Counted from the first letter of the stretch, positions 33,681-42,659 are shown. The stretch is 51,562 nt of DNA from Candidatus Adiutrix sp. (GCA_031263565.1 JAISFR010000089.1:1-51562), one strand, 5' to 3'. Notes: generated by a model not told the origin, from the letters alone. Made by a program: numbers and translations.

Positions 33681-34766
33681 CTAAGGCCTCGGCTCCGGGG
33701 ACACCGGCGGATCGAGATAGACGTCGGCCGTCGGCGAAGGCTGGCTTTCGTTGGCCTGCGGGCTCGAATCCACGGCCGTGACCTGGTAGCGGACCGACTC
33801 GCCGCCCCGCTGCCGAATCGGGTCGCGGTAGCTGTTCCCCCTGATCAGATCCGGGCCGATCCGGGTGAAGCCGGCTTCGCCCTCGATCCGCCGATAGAGC
33901 CGGTAGCCGGCCAGATCAGGTTCAAAAGCCACGTTTTCCCAGTTCAGGCGCACGCCGTCCACATCCAGGGCCGCGTCCAGATGGCCCGGAGGCGGCGGCG
34001 GGGTGAGGTCGATGACCCGCACCGTCCTTTCAGTCGACCAGGGCCCCCGGGCCCGGGTCTCGTCTTTGACGCGCACCAGGCGGCCGCGATAGCTGCAGCT
34101 CTGGCCGTAGGCCACCGCCAGGTCGCTGAAAGCCCCGCTGGCCTGGTCCAGCCCGGCCAGGGGCGCCCACTGGCCGCCCGGGCCCTTTTTCTCGATTTCG
34201 ACCAGGTAGTCCCGGCCCGGCCGGTTCCAGCGCAGTTCCACGGCCTTGTCGCCCAGGGCGGCCGAGAAGCCCAACTGCCCCGGCGGGGCGACGGCCCAGA
34301 CCACTGTTTCGGAGACGGCCTGGGGATGCCGGCCGCCGTTCACGGCCAGGGGATAGACCCGGAAGTGGTAGACATGGCCGGGCTGGACCCGGTAGCGCCA
34401 GGTATAGGGGCCGGGGGCCAGAACCAGGCCCGGCGGCGGGCCGGCCGCCGGCAGCCGGTCCACGGTCTGGTATTGATGGGGGCAGCCCAGGCAGTAGGAT
34501 TCGGTCAGCACATTGTCGGCCATCTGGATTTCAAAGCCGCCGATCTCCTTCAACTGGCGGCCGACCATATTCTTCTCCGGGGGCCGCCAACTGAGGATCA
34601 GTTCGCCGCTGTCGGCGATGGCCTGGCTGAGGTCCAGCACCGGGGCGGGCAGCGTGGCCTCTTCCGGATAAGGGGGGGTCTTGACCCCGCAGGCCGCCAG
34701 GAAGGCCAAAAGCGCCGCCAAGAGCAAAATATCCCGCCACTGGTCCAGACAGGCCGGCCCGTTCAT
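33681..34766 (-). CDS. Fibronectin type III-like lipoprotein coupled to argH
   Basis: From the ATG at 34766 the protein has 361 residues. Residues 12-26 are a hydrophobic signal ending in the lipobox LAAC with lipidation Cys26; residue 27 is Gly, consistent with an outer-membrane or periplasmic lipoprotein. The mature part looks like three fibronectin type III/Ig-like domains, marked by LILSWRPP (about 54-61), VELRWNRPGRDYLVEIEKKG and VRLNWENVAFEPDLAGYRLYRR, each with the W-x-Y pattern. The start codon overlaps the argH stop by one base (TGATG). A lipoprotein gene between argH and lysA recurs in deltaproteobacteria as far as I recall, but its link to amino-acid synthesis is unexplained. Confidence 0.8.
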   Translation of the reverse strand: MNGPACLDQWRDILLLAALLAFLAACGVKTPPYPEEATLPAPVLDLSQAIADSGELILSWRPPEKNMVGRQLKEIGGFEIQMADNVLTESYCLGCPHQYQTVDRLPAAGPPPGLVLAPGPYTWRYRVQPGHVYHFRVYPLAVNGGRHPQAVSETVVWAVAPPGQLGFSAALGDKAVELRWNRPGRDYLVEIEKKGPGGQWAPLAGLDQASGAFSDLAVAYGQSCSYRGRLVRVKDETRARGPWSTERTVRVIDLTPPPPPGHLDAALDVDGVRLNWENVAFEPDLAGYRLYRRIEGEAGFTRIGPDLIRGNSYRDPIRQRGGESVRYQVTAVDSSPQANESQPSPTADVYLDPPVSPEPRP

Positions 34767-36178
34767 CAAACGGCTCCTTTTCTCAGTTCGGCGGCCAGAT
34801 CCCTCCGGGCCGCGCGCAGTTGCCGGGCCACGCTTCTCGGCGCGGTGCCGCCGTAGGTCACCCTGGCCGCCAGCATGGCCGGCAGGGTCATTTCGGCCCG
34901 CACCTCCGGCCCGGCCTCCGGGCAGAATTCCCGCAATTCCTCTAAAGTCAGATCCACCAGGGCCTTTTTGTTCCTGACCGCATAAGCCACAGCTTCGCCG
35001 GCCTGACGGTGGGCCTGGCGGAAGGGCACCCCCCGGCGGACCAGGTGGTCGGCCAGGTCGGTGGCCGGGGCGTAAGGGTCGTCGGCCGCCTCCCTGAGGC
35101 GCCCGTAATTGAATTTCAGGCCCTCGACCAGGCGGGCGGCCACCGGCAGAACCAGGAGAAGCGTGTCGACCGTGTCGAAGAGCGGCTCTTTGTCCTCCTG
35201 AAGATCCCGGTTGTAAGACATCGGCAGGCCCTTGACCACGGTCATCAGGGCGGTCAGGTTGCCCAGAACCCGGCCGGACTTGCCGCGCATCAGTTCGGCC
35301 CCGTCGGGGTTTTTTTTCTGGGGCATCATGGAACTGCCCGTGGAGAGGGAATCCGGCAGTTCGGCAAAGGCGAATTCCTGGGAACACCAGAGAACCAGGT
35401 CTTCGGCCAGCCGGGACAGATTGATCATCAAAATGGCCCCGAAAGAGATAAACTCCAGCAAATGGTCCCGGCCGGCCACGGCGTCGAGGCTGTTTTCAGC
35501 CAGACGGGTGAAAGCCAGGCTCTCGGCCACCATCTGGGGGTCGATGGGCAGGCCCGTGCCCGACAGGGCGCCGCTGCCCAGGGGCATACAGTCCAGGCGC
35601 CGGTATAAATCGCCCAGCCGGGCCTGGTCCCGGGTCAGCATCTGGTAATAGGCCATCAGGTGGTGAGCCAGCAGGACCGGCTGGGCCCGCTGAAGGTGCG
35701 TGTAGCCGGGCATGGGCGCCTCTTTGGCCTTAGAGGCCTTTTCCACGATGACCGCCCGCAGGCGCCGCAGTTCCGAACCCGCCCGCCGGGCCATGTCGCG
35801 CAGGTAGAGCCTGCTGTCCAGGGCCACCTGGTCGTTGCGGCTGCGGGCCGTGTGCAGCTTTTCGCCCGCCGGGCCGATCAGGTCGACCAGGGCCCGTTCC
35901 AGGTTCATGTGCACGTCTTCCAGGCGGGGGTCCCACTGGAAGCGGTCCTGCGCCACCCGTTTGCGCAGTTCGTCCAGGCCCCTGACGATCAGGGTGCTCT
36001 CCTCGGCGCTGATCAGCCCCACCCGGCCCAGCATGCGGGCGTGGGCCTGGCTGCCTTCGAGGTCATAGGGCGCCAGGCGGCGGTCGAAGCCCACCGAGGC
36101 CGACAGGCGCTCCAGGAGCTCGTCGGTGCCCTCGCTGAAACGCCCGCCCCAGGGCTTGCCCAGGTCTTTGGCGGCCAT
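34766..36178 (-). CDS. argH: Argininosuccinate lyase
   Basis: Splits argininosuccinate to arginine and fumarate. The 470-residue protein begins with KPWGGRFSEGTDELLERLSAS, contains TARSRNDQVALDSRLYLRD (about 112-130), the MPGYTHLQRAQPV segment and the superfamily signature GSSMMPQKKNPDGAE (about 285-299) with the catalytic Ser. The fold and length are normal for the fumarase/aspartase superfamily. It starts 7 bp after argG, in the usual order argG-argH. Confidence 0.98.
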   Translation of the reverse strand: MAAKDLGKPWGGRFSEGTDELLERLSASVGFDRRLAPYDLEGSQAHARMLGRVGLISAEESTLIVRGLDELRKRVAQDRFQWDPRLEDVHMNLERALVDLIGPAGEKLHTARSRNDQVALDSRLYLRDMARRAGSELRRLRAVIVEKASKAKEAPMPGYTHLQRAQPVLLAHHLMAYYQMLTRDQARLGDLYRRLDCMPLGSGALSGTGLPIDPQMVAESLAFTRLAENSLDAVAGRDHLLEFISFGAILMINLSRLAEDLVLWCSQEFAFAELPDSLSTGSSMMPQKKNPDGAELMRGKSGRVLGNLTALMTVVKGLPMSYNRDLQEDKEPLFDTVDTLLLVLPVAARLVEGLKFNYGRLREAADDPYAPATDLADHLVRRGVPFRQAHRQAGEAVAYAVRNKKALVDLTLEELREFCPEAGPEVRAEMTLPAMLAARVTYGGTAPRSVARQLRAARRDLAAELRKGAV

Positions 36179-36185
36179 TTCAGGC

Positions 36186-37397
36186 TCAGCCCCTCAGAAG
36201 CTTGCGGATGCGCAGACGCAGGCCCAGGCAGCGGATGAAACCGGCCGCGTCGGCCTGGTCATAGACCCCGTCGGTCTCAAAGGTGGCGTAGGCGTCATGG
36301 TAGAGCGAATCCGGGGACCGGCGGCCGACCACCGAGCAGTTACCCTTGTAAAGCTTCAGCCGCACCACGCCGCTCACCCGGTCCTGGCTCTGGTCGATCA
36401 GGGCCTGGAGCGATTCCCGCTCCGGGGCGTACCAGAAGCCGTTGTAGACCAGGGCCGCGTATCTGGGCATCAGGGAATCCTTGAGGTTGATGACCTCCCG
36501 GTCCAGGGTCAGGCTTTCCAGGTTGCGGTGGGCCAGCCAGAGAATGGTGCCGCCCGGGGTTTCGTAGACTCCCCGGCATTTCATGCCCACAAAGCGGCTC
36601 TCCACCAGGTCGAGGCGGCCGATGCCGTTGGCCCCGCCCAGCTCGTTCAAACGGGCCAGCAGCGCGGCCGGGCTCAGGGCCTGGCCGTCGACGGCCACGG
36701 CATCGCCCTTCTTAAACTCTATCTCCATATAGGTGGGCTGGTCCGGCGCCTTTTCCGGGGCAACGCTCAGGACGAACATATCCTCGTCCGGTTCCTGCCA
36801 GGGGTCTTCCAGCAGGCCGCCCTCGAAGCTGATGTGCAGCAGGTTGCGGTCGGTGGAGTAAGGCTTGGCCTTGGTCACCGGGATGGGAATGCCGTGTTTT
36901 TCCGCGAAGTCGATCAGGTCGCTGCGCGAGCTCAGGTCCCATTCCCGCCACGGGGCCACGGTGGTCAGTTCGCTGTCCAGGGCCATGGTGTTCAGTTCAA
37001 AGCGCACCTGGTCGTTGCCCTTGCCCGTGGCCCCGTGGGCCACGGCGTCGGCGCCCTCTTTTTGGGCGATGTCCACCAGGTGCCTGGCGATCAGCGGCCG
37101 GGCCAGGGAGGTGCCCAAAAGATACTGCCCCTCGTAAAGCGCGTTGGCCCGCACGGCCGGAAAGACAAAATCCCTGACGAATTCCTCTTTCAGGTCGCGG
37201 ACATAGAGCTTGCTGGCCCCGGTCTTAATGGCCTTGGCCTCCAGGCCTTCCAGCTCGTCGCCCTGCCCCAGGTCGGCGGTGAAGGCGATGACTTCGTCGG
37301 CCCCGTAAACCTCTTTCAGCCATTTCAGAATGATGGAGGTGTCCAGGCCCCCGGAATAGGCCAGAACGATCTTCCCGGCCTTTTTAGTCTTTTTCAT
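36186..37397 (-). CDS. argG: Argininosuccinate synthase
   Basis: ATP-dependent condensation of citrulline with aspartate. The protein has 403 residues from the second of two adjacent ATG codons (37397); AGGAGG is 5 nt away from it and only 2 nt from the first. Signatures: the PP-loop [16 protein letters not shown] (about 13-28), the [15 protein letters not shown] substrate loop (about 116-130) and the C-terminal [12 protein letters not shown]. It is the first gene of a seven-gene minus-strand run argG-argH-lipoprotein-lysA-dapF-dapA-dapB, driven by the promoter at 37479-37507. Confidence 0.98.
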   Translation of the reverse strand: MKKTKKAGKIVLAYSGGLDTSIILKWLKEVYGADEVIAFTADLGQGDELEGLEAKAIKTGASKLYVRDLKEEFVRDFVFPAVRANALYEGQYLLGTSLARPLIARHLVDIAQKEGADAVAHGATGKGNDQVRFELNTMALDSELTTVAPWREWDLSSRSDLIDFAEKHGIPIPVTKAKPYSTDRNLLHISFEGGLLEDPWQEPDEDMFVLSVAPEKAPDQPTYMEIEFKKGDAVAVDGQALSPAALLARLNELGGANGIGRLDLVESRFVGMKCRGVYETPGGTILWLAHRNLESLTLDREVINLKDSLMPRYAALVYNGFWYAPERESLQALIDQSQDRVSGVVRLKLYKGNCSVVGRRSPDSLYHDAYATFETDGVYDQADAAGFIRCLGLRLRIRKLLRG

Positions 37398-37478
37398 CAT
37401 GCCCTCCTAAGCGTAAAAGAAGCCGCCGACCAGCCGGTCTCCGCCCCGAGTAAAAGCGCGGAATCATGCGGATTAAAT

Positions 37479-37507
37479 AATGTAGCAGTCCTAACCTTCA
37501 ATTTCAA
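37479..37507 (-). promoter_or_regulatory. Promoter of the argG operon
   Basis: On the minus strand TTGAAA (37507-37502) and TACATT (37484-37479) are 17 bp apart, with TGC before the -10 (extended -10). The start would be near 37472, giving a leader of about 75 nt. No clear arginine box was recognised. The IS remnant begins just upstream. Confidence 0.6.
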
Positions 37508-37539
37508 GCTATTTCTTACGCTTGTGGGGAGCAATTAAA

Positions 37540-37700
37540 ATGTCCGTAGTAATAGCGCGGGAATTGTCCTGTTAAAATGAGGAGACCGAAGGAGGTCTCC
37601 ATGGAACGTACGAAGCTATTACAGGAAATAAGAAGGGCGTGTTGTTGCGGATGAAGGACTGGCTGCGGTCAGACTTGAACCGCAGGATTTTCATGGGGAA
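37540..37700 (+). mobile_element. Degenerate start of an ISNCY (IS1202-like) transposase
   Basis: An ATG at 37601 opens the peptide MERTKLLQEIRRACCCG and then hits TGA at 37654. MERTKLLQEIR is, as I recall, the conserved start of ISNCY/IS1202-type transposases; the rest is missing or scrambled. The ATG follows a perfect hairpin (GGAGACC 37581-37587 with GGTCTCC 37594-37600). A second hairpin (CTGCGGT 37663-37669 with ACCGCAG 37679-37685) lies downstream. The element marks the junction between the argG operon and the acyl-carrier island. The left and right ends cannot be set from this copy alone. Confidence 0.5.
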
Positions 37701-37754
37701 TGGAATTATGTTATCCTTCCCTATTGCAGGATTTGATTTTGCACAGCTACCTGG

Positions 37755-38489
37755 TCAACCGGGATAAATTTTTCTTAAAACCACGCGGGATTGCTTGGCC
37801 TTGAAATCAAAGGCTTTGTATTCAGCTTCCATGATTTTGTAATTGGACAGAGATATGTGGGTGGTCACTTTCCTGATGCCTTCTTCTATCCACCGGTTGA
37901 ACAGCAGGCGCTCAAAACCGATGGTCGCCCCTGAGCCCTTGTGCTTGGCCGCCACCCCGCCGAGGAGATGAAGCATGGAAGCCGGCTCTTGCTTCATGTG
38001 GGTGTGGAAACCGACCAGGCTGTTGTCGCGCCTATCCAGGCATCTTATGAGGCGCTCGCCGGGGGACTGCCAGGACTTGGTTATATAAAGGCGATAGCGC
38101 CGCCGGGCCAGGGAACTGTCCAAGTCCGGGTCCAGATAGATGCGGTCGATGTCGAAAATACTGTCGGCCAGCTCGAGTATCGGCTCAATATCGTCTTCCG
38201 GCCCGGCCTCCTCCAGGCGCAAGATGCTGTCGAACATGGAGGTGTCGTATTTTTTGGCGGGCAGGCGCTTGCTCATTTCCAGCTGAAATTCAACGAAACG
38301 GAAACCGTGATTTTCAAAATAATGGACGAGGCCCAAGTTTTCGGCCGGTATTTTCACATACACATAGGCGGGTGACCGGTTCAGGATATAGTCCCGTTCG
38401 AAAGCCCCGAAATCCGCCTCCGGATCGGTTATTTTCATAACGTTCCGCCGGAAAGCCTGACTGTCCAGTTCTTCTAAAACAATGTTCAT
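37755..38489 (-). CDS. WecD-like GNAT N-acyltransferase (distal)
   Basis: From the ATG at 38489 the protein has 244 residues with a two-part architecture: an N-terminal degenerate GNAT half (VKIPAENLGLVHYFENHGFRF, about 42-62) and a C-terminal GNAT domain with acyl-donor-binding LHLLGGVAAKHKGSGATIGF (about 173-192) and a late THISLSNYKIMEAEYKAFDF. This is the layout of WecD, which acetylates dTDP-4-amino-4,6-dideoxygalactose. It is therefore a candidate for moving an acyl group from CoA or one of the local ACPs onto an amino sugar. The start overlaps the SDR stop by one base (TGATG). It is the last gene of the island, and a paralogue-like protein lies near the front (48578). Confidence 0.65.
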   Translation of the reverse strand: MNIVLEELDSQAFRRNVMKITDPEADFGAFERDYILNRSPAYVYVKIPAENLGLVHYFENHGFRFVEFQLEMSKRLPAKKYDTSMFDSILRLEEAGPEDDIEPILELADSIFDIDRIYLDPDLDSSLARRRYRLYITKSWQSPGERLIRCLDRRDNSLVGFHTHMKQEPASMLHLLGGVAAKHKGSGATIGFERLLFNRWIEEGIRKVTTHISLSNYKIMEAEYKAFDFKAKQSRVVLRKIYPG

Positions 38490-39238
38490 CAGGTAAGACC
38501 GCCGTCGAGAATATAGTTTTGGCCAGTTATCCAACGGGCCTGAGCGCCGGACAGAAAAACGGCCAGGGCGGCGACGTCGGCCGCCTGACCCAGTCCCAGG
38601 GGATAGCGGTTATGCTGCTCCTCCGCTGAAGTTAATTCAGTTACGAATTGTCGGCCCATGGGGGTCATGACCAGGGCCGGTGAAAGGCAGTTGACCCTGA
38701 TTCGTCTGGGAGCCAGCTCCTTGGCCAGCACCAGCATGGTGTTGATCAGGGCGGCCTTGGCCCCGCCATACAGCCCCTGCCCCTTGTCCGGCCGCACAGC
38801 CGCCAGAGAGGCTATGAAAGTCATTGAAGCCCCCTCCCCGACGTTGACCCGCCGGTCGGCGAAGCCCTTGGCCAGCAGCACCGGAACGAAATAGTCCAGG
38901 TTGAAGAGCTCGACGGCGCCGGCATAGGTGACCATGTTGACCGGCTCCGTCAGGGTGACGCCGGCGCAATGGATCAGCCCCTTGAGTTTGCCGTATTTAT
39001 TTTTCAGGCCCAGCACCCAGTCCGGCAGTCTGTCCAGGTCGTCGGCCAGATCTTTTACTTCGGGATGAATATGCCCGGGGGCCGCCGCTTTTTCCCGGAG
39101 GGACTCCAGCCTGGCTTCGCTGCGTCCGGCGGCGATGACGGCTGCGCCCGATTGATTTAAAAGCAAGGCGACCCCTTCGCCTATCCCCGAAGAGGCTCCG
39201 GTGACCAAAAAAAATTCATCTGGCCTGAAGTCGGGCAT
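38489..39238 (-). CDS. Short-chain dehydrogenase/reductase (FabG-like, third copy)
   Basis: A 249-residue classical SDR. It has the nucleotide-binding VTGASSGIGEGVALLL (about 12-27), HCAG in place of NNAG, the catalytic Ser in FIASLAAVRP and the Tyr-x3-Lys in GQGLYGGAKAAL, followed by RIRVNCLSPALVMTPMG and the C-terminal ITGQNYILDGG. This set is typical of 3-oxoacyl-ACP reductases. It follows ACP-C by 3 bp and precedes the GNAT gene with a one-base overlap, so it probably works on the acyl chain carried by the neighbouring ACP. Cofactor preference (NADPH or NADH) cannot be read with confidence. Confidence 0.9.
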   Translation of the reverse strand: MPDFRPDEFFLVTGASSGIGEGVALLLNQSGAAVIAAGRSEARLESLREKAAAPGHIHPEVKDLADDLDRLPDWVLGLKNKYGKLKGLIHCAGVTLTEPVNMVTYAGAVELFNLDYFVPVLLAKGFADRRVNVGEGASMTFIASLAAVRPDKGQGLYGGAKAALINTMLVLAKELAPRRIRVNCLSPALVMTPMGRQFVTELTSAEEQHNRYPLGLGQAADVAALAVFLSGAQARWITGQNYILDGGLT

Positions 39239-39241
39239 GGG

Positions 39242-39460
39242 TCAAATCCCGGCCCGGGCCATTAAATCTTCGACGGTGATGAACGACTCGAAATCAGTGA
39301 AGTTCAAGGTCTTGGAGAACTCCTTGTCGAAAAATCCGGCTACGGCCATGATGGAAAGAGAATCCCATTCCGGCAGATCTTTTAAAACCATTTCCGCGTC
39401 CAAAGGTTCGTCTCTTTGGAGAATATCTTGAAGTTCCGCCAGAAATTCAGCTCTGGTCAT
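39242..39460 (-). CDS. Acyl carrier protein C
   Basis: A 72-residue ACP-like protein. The phosphopantetheine serine is Ser34 in LPEWDSLSIMAV; the residue before DS is Trp rather than the usual Ala/Gly-Leu context of fatty-acid ACP. Four helices are suggested by FLAELQDIL, SIMAVAGFFDKEF, TDFESFI and VEDLMARAG. It overlaps the end of the upstream KAS III by 14 bp, so the two are coupled. It would need a phosphopantetheinyl transferase encoded elsewhere. Confidence 0.85.
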   Translation of the reverse strand: MTRAEFLAELQDILQRDEPLDAEMVLKDLPEWDSLSIMAVAGFFDKEFSKTLNFTDFESFITVEDLMARAGI

Positions 39461-40589
39461 GGTCCGCTCCTGTAATTCTTTTTACCCAGAATGATATTTC
39501 ATCTTCCCGGGTTCGCATATGGTCAAATTTTTCCTTAATGATGCCGGAGCAATATATATGATCCAAGTCGGTAATGCAACTGGCCCAGGCCGCGCCTATG
39601 CCGTAGCCGCAGAGCAGCACCTTCAGTCTGCCCGTCGAAACCCTGTCTTTGAGAATATGGGCGATGACGCCGGGAACCGAAACCGAAGACTGATTGCCGT
39701 ATTCGCTGAAAGTCAGGGAGGAATACTGGTCTTTGTTCAGGCCTGATTTGCGGGCTATATGGTCGATAATTTGCTTGTTGGCCTGGTGAAAGGCGGCGAA
39801 GTCGATGTCGCCGGGGGCGACTCCGGCATAGTCGAACAGTTCGGTCACGTTGGGCGGAACTTCCCGGATGCTGAAATTGAAGACTTCCAGACCGTCGAGG
39901 TAACCGTCTATAAGTTTCAGGTCGTCGCCCTGCTTGTCGTGGACGACCAGGTCAAGCACGTCGGATCTTATCGGCAGCCGGGCTCCGCTGGAGGGATTTA
40001 TGATGACGTCGTAACAGTTGCCGTCCGCTCCGAGGTTGAAAAAACTTGGGGCGGCGCTTGCATCGTATTCTACCAGCACAGCCGCCGCCGCATCGCCGAA
40101 AAGCAGGCGGTTGCAGAGATGGGGGGAGGAATCGTAATAATCCCCAGTCAAAAGCAAAATTTTGCGGCAGGAAGCGCTTTCCAGCAGACTGCCGGCCACC
40201 CACAGCCCATAGACGAAACCGGGACAGCCCTGATTAAGGTCCAGGCAGGCGCAGCTTTTGGGCAGGTTGAACCGCTTGTGGAGAATAAACGATGAGCCGG
40301 GCTGGGAAAAATCCGGTTTCTGCATTATGCAGATCAGGGCGTCAATTTCGCTGAGGTCGATTTTCATTTCGTCAATGAGCCGCCGGCCGGCCGCGGTACA
40401 TAGATCGGTGGGAGTGCAGCCCGGGGGGCTGGTGTACCTGGTGCCGTAACCCACTATTTTTTTGGCCCGGGCCAATTTGGCCGGGTCGTGGTCGAAATGA
40501 TCGAGATGGTCGTCAATGGACTGCGGGTAGTCCGGGACTACCAGGCTCAGACCGGAAATTCTCATCTTGGTGAATTTGGCTTTGGTCAT
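39447..40589 (-). CDS. KAS III-like 3-oxoacyl-ACP synthase (copy 1)
   Basis: A 380-residue thiolase-fold enzyme of the FabH/KAS III group. The catalytic triad is intact: Cys122 in NQGCPGFVYGLW, His268 in FAAFHQANKQI and Asn299 in SEYGNQSSVSVP. KAS III enzymes condense an acyl-CoA or other acyl starter with an acyl-ACP. The protein is about 60 residues longer than E. coli FabH (317), with extra sequence near the N-terminus (residues 1-60) and in the middle. The GLRCGLP-type loop near 200-250 diverges, suggesting a different starter. It overlaps ACP-C, and the GT2 gene is 37 bp upstream. Confidence 0.92.
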   Translation of the reverse strand: MTKAKFTKMRISGLSLVVPDYPQSIDDHLDHFDHDPAKLARAKKIVGYGTRYTSPPGCTPTDLCTAAGRRLIDEMKIDLSEIDALICIMQKPDFSQPGSSFILHKRFNLPKSCACLDLNQGCPGFVYGLWVAGSLLESASCRKILLLTGDYYDSSPHLCNRLLFGDAAAAVLVEYDASAAPSFFNLGADGNCYDVIINPSSGARLPIRSDVLDLVVHDKQGDDLKLIDGYLDGLEVFNFSIREVPPNVTELFDYAGVAPGDIDFAAFHQANKQIIDHIARKSGLNKDQYSSLTFSEYGNQSSVSVPGVIAHILKDRVSTGRLKVLLCGYGIGAAWASCITDLDHIYCSGIIKEKFDHMRTREDEISFWVKRITGADHDQS

Positions 40590-40626
40590 GCTTACCTTGT
40601 CAATCTGAAAATACGTGGAGCGGTTT

Positions 40627-41574
40627 TTACTGTTTTTCAGGCGCGCCGGATACGTTTCTGGACTTGGATATTATGTACAGGGGGCGATGTTTGACCGCCG
40701 TTGAGGCGCTGCCCATATAGGCTCCCAGAACGCCCAGAAACAGCATCTGCAGCCCGGAAAAAAAACACAGCGCCAGCATCAGGCTGGTCCAGCCAGAAAC
40801 GGCCGTTCCGTACAGCAGGTATGATACCAGAATTTTAAGGCCGATCAACAACGACAGGGCAAAGGCGCCCAGAGCGCAGTAGACGGCGAAAATAAGCGGC
40901 TTGTTGGAGTTGGCGATGATGGTGTTGGCGGCCAGACGGAATTTTTTGATCAGAGTGTAGGAGCTTTCCCCGTCGCATCTCTGACTGTGGGCCACTTCAA
41001 CATAGCCCGCCTCCGGCAGAATGCGGCCGATGACCGCCCCGTAAAGCCGTTCACTTTCCCGGAACAGGCGGTGGGCGTCAATCGCTTTTCTGCTTATTAT
41101 GGAAAAATTGCCGATGTTTTGAGTGGTTTTGGTCGCGTTTTGAGCCAGGAGCCGGTACAGGACGTTGAATACTTTGGACTCCAAGCGCCTCATGGTCCCG
41201 TGCTGACGGTTGATCCGCACGCCGAAAACCGCTTCAAAGCCTCCGCCGGCCAAATGATCGTACATTTTTTTTATTTCTTCGGGTTGATCCTGCAAGTCGC
41301 AGTCCATGACCACCGCGTAGTCGCCCCGGGCATAGTCCAGTCCAGCGGCAATGGCGATGTGCTGGCCGTAGTTTCGGATGAAGTCGATGAATTTTACCCG
41401 GCGGTCCTTGGCGGCCAGTTCCTCCAGGATATTTCCAGAACCTTGGGGGCAGTGGTCATTGACCATAATCAGTTCAAAGTCGGTCCAGGGGCTTAGAGCC
41501 GCCACCAGCCGCTCATACAGCACCGGCAATATTGTGGGAGCGCCATAGACCGGGATAACCACGCTTAGAAGCAT
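40627..41574 (-). CDS. Family-2 membrane glycosyltransferase (DPM1/ArnC/GtrB-like)
   Basis: A 315-residue protein from the ATG at 41574 (an upstream GTG at 41583 is possible). The N-terminal GT-A domain has LSVVIPVYGAPTILP (about 3-17), the DxD-like DCDLQDQPEEI (about 90-100) and the acceptor-side QNIGNFSIISRKAI. Two transmembrane helices follow (about 229-255 and 265-290). This matches polyprenyl-phosphate sugar transferases such as ArnC, GtrB and dolichol-phosphate mannose synthase, which load a sugar on undecaprenyl phosphate for flipping. It suggests that the acylated product of the island ends up on a lipid-linked sugar. It sits between the KAS III gene and ACP-B, the only glycan gene of the cluster. 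Confidence 0.88.
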   Translation of the reverse strand: MLLSVVIPVYGAPTILPVLYERLVAALSPWTDFELIMVNDHCPQGSGNILEELAAKDRRVKFIDFIRNYGQHIAIAAGLDYARGDYAVVMDCDLQDQPEEIKKMYDHLAGGGFEAVFGVRINRQHGTMRRLESKVFNVLYRLLAQNATKTTQNIGNFSIISRKAIDAHRLFRESERLYGAVIGRILPEAGYVEVAHSQRCDGESSYTLIKKFRLAANTIIANSNKPLIFAVYCALGAFALSLLIGLKILVSYLLYGTAVSGWTSLMLALCFFSGLQMLFLGVLGAYMGSASTAVKHRPLYIISKSRNVSGAPEKQ

Positions 41575-41658
41575 AACAGCCACACCATAATAGATAAAGA
41601 AGAAAAATAGATGATCTGGTTCAGCGCACGAAACGGGATCTGACGGTGGGGCTAAGCC

Positions 41659-41913
41659 TCATTCCATCATTTCCAGAATGTCGCCGATGGTTTTTAGCTT
41701 TTTTATATCGTTGCCGTCGATGGGCCGGCCGAACTCTTCATCCATCAATATGATCAGAGAGAGTTTATTGATGGAATCCCACAGATCCAGGTTGTCCAGG
41801 ACCGCCTCCGCCTTAAGGCTGCCCGCCTCCACATCAAAAAGATCTTCAAGCATGACTATTTTTTCCTTATCGGTCATTGGGGGCGCCATATCGTTTAAAT
41901 TTTCCATGCTCAT
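41659..41913 (-). CDS. Acyl carrier protein B
   Basis: An 84-residue ACP-like protein. The ATG at 41913 overlaps the stop of the upstream SDR by 4 bp (ATGA). The phosphopantetheine serine is Ser47 in LDLWDSINKLSL. Acidic helices flank it (EKIVMLEDLFD; LMDEEFGRPI; LKTIGDILEM). Like ACP-A and ACP-C it has Trp before DS, a feature of carrier proteins dedicated to special pathways rather than bulk fatty-acid synthesis. A 75-bp spacer separates it from the GT2 gene. Confidence 0.82.
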   Translation of the reverse strand: MSMENLNDMAPPMTDKEKIVMLEDLFDVEAGSLKAEAVLDNLDLWDSINKLSLIILMDEEFGRPIDGNDIKKLKTIGDILEMME

Positions 41914-42659
41914 GACAGGTAACCGCCGTCGGCGGCGATAACCGTGCCGGTTATGAATCGGGAATAGTCGCTCAGCAGGAAACACAGCACTTTGGCCGCG
42001 TCTTCCGGATCGCCCAGACCCAGATACTGTCCCCTGAGCTCTTCGCCGCCGCCGCCGCCATCCTGGAAGATGCGGTACATTTCCGTTTTCATCATCCCGA
42101 AGGCCACCGCGTTCAAGCGAATTCCCCGGGGGGCCAGTTCCTTGGCCAGCGGCGGCACCAGACCGTTGACGGCCGCCTTGGAAGCGGCGTAGGCGCCCTG
42201 CGATTTATCGCCCTTCAGCGCGGCCACGGAGGACACCCCGACAATGGAGGCCCCGTCGTTGATGTGCTTCTTTTTGGCCGACGACCTGATCAACTCCACA
42301 AAGGAACCGAAATTGACGATCATCAGGTTGCGGACGAAGTCCGGCCTGGTCATGGCCAAGGGGCGGTTCCGGCCAATCCCGGCGCAGTGGGCCAGCCCGT
42401 CCAGCGGCCCGGCGGCCGTGATTTCCCTGATCCGGGGTTCAATGTCTTCCAGGCGGGACAGGTCGCAGAGCCAGTAGCTGTGTCCCTCCCCCTCCAGGGC
42501 GTTCAAGGTCTCCCGCAGTTCGTTTTCGCGGCGGGCCAGCAAGCTGACTCTGGCTCCCAGGCGGGCGGCCAGAACGGCCGTGGCCCGGCCGAGGCCCGAA
42601 GAAGCGCCGGTGATCAGAATATGGCGCTTGTCGAGATTCAGGGCGTAATCTTTATTCAT
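41910..42659 (-). CDS. Short-chain dehydrogenase/reductase (FabG-like, second copy)
   Basis: A 249-residue classical SDR with the nucleotide loop ITGASSGLGRATAV (about 16-29), HCAGIGRN, catalytic Ser in VGVSSVAALKGD, Tyr-x3-Lys in QGAYAASKAAV and the C-terminal ITGTVIAADGG. A run of five glycines (FQDGGGGGEE, about 201) sits in the substrate loop. It overlaps the KAS III copy 2 end by 8 bp and ACP-B by 4 bp, so it probably reduces the 3-oxoacyl-ACP made by those two. It has about the same length as the third SDR but is clearly distinct in sequence. Confidence 0.9.
   Translation of the reverse strand: MNKDYALNLDKRHILITGASSGLGRATAVLAARLGARVSLLARRENELRETLNALEGEGHSYWLCDLSRLEDIEPRIREITAAGPLDGLAHCAGIGRNRPLAMTRPDFVRNLMIVNFGSFVELIRSSAKKKHINDGASIVGVSSVAALKGDKSQGAYAASKAAVNGLVPPLAKELAPRGIRLNAVAFGMMKTEMYRIFQDGGGGGEELRGQYLGLGDPEDAAKVLCFLLSDYSRFITGTVIAADGGYLS

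Noticed and set aside
34767-35387. Long N-terminal extension of the lipoprotein gene into argH
   Set aside because: That part is a shadow of argH, and the lipobox needs the start at 34766 to work as a signal peptide.
36126-37538. 470-codon plus-strand open frame across argG
   Set aside because: Antisense shadow of argG. Similar shadows lie opposite murB, murG, murE, dapA and the radical SAM gene and were left out for the same reason.
37663-37685. tRNA-like T-arm (minus-strand GGTTCAAGTC inside a stem)
   Set aside because: The 5-bp T stem does not pair with a 7-nt loop; only a different 7-bp stem forms. No D-arm, anticodon arm or acceptor stem is present around it.
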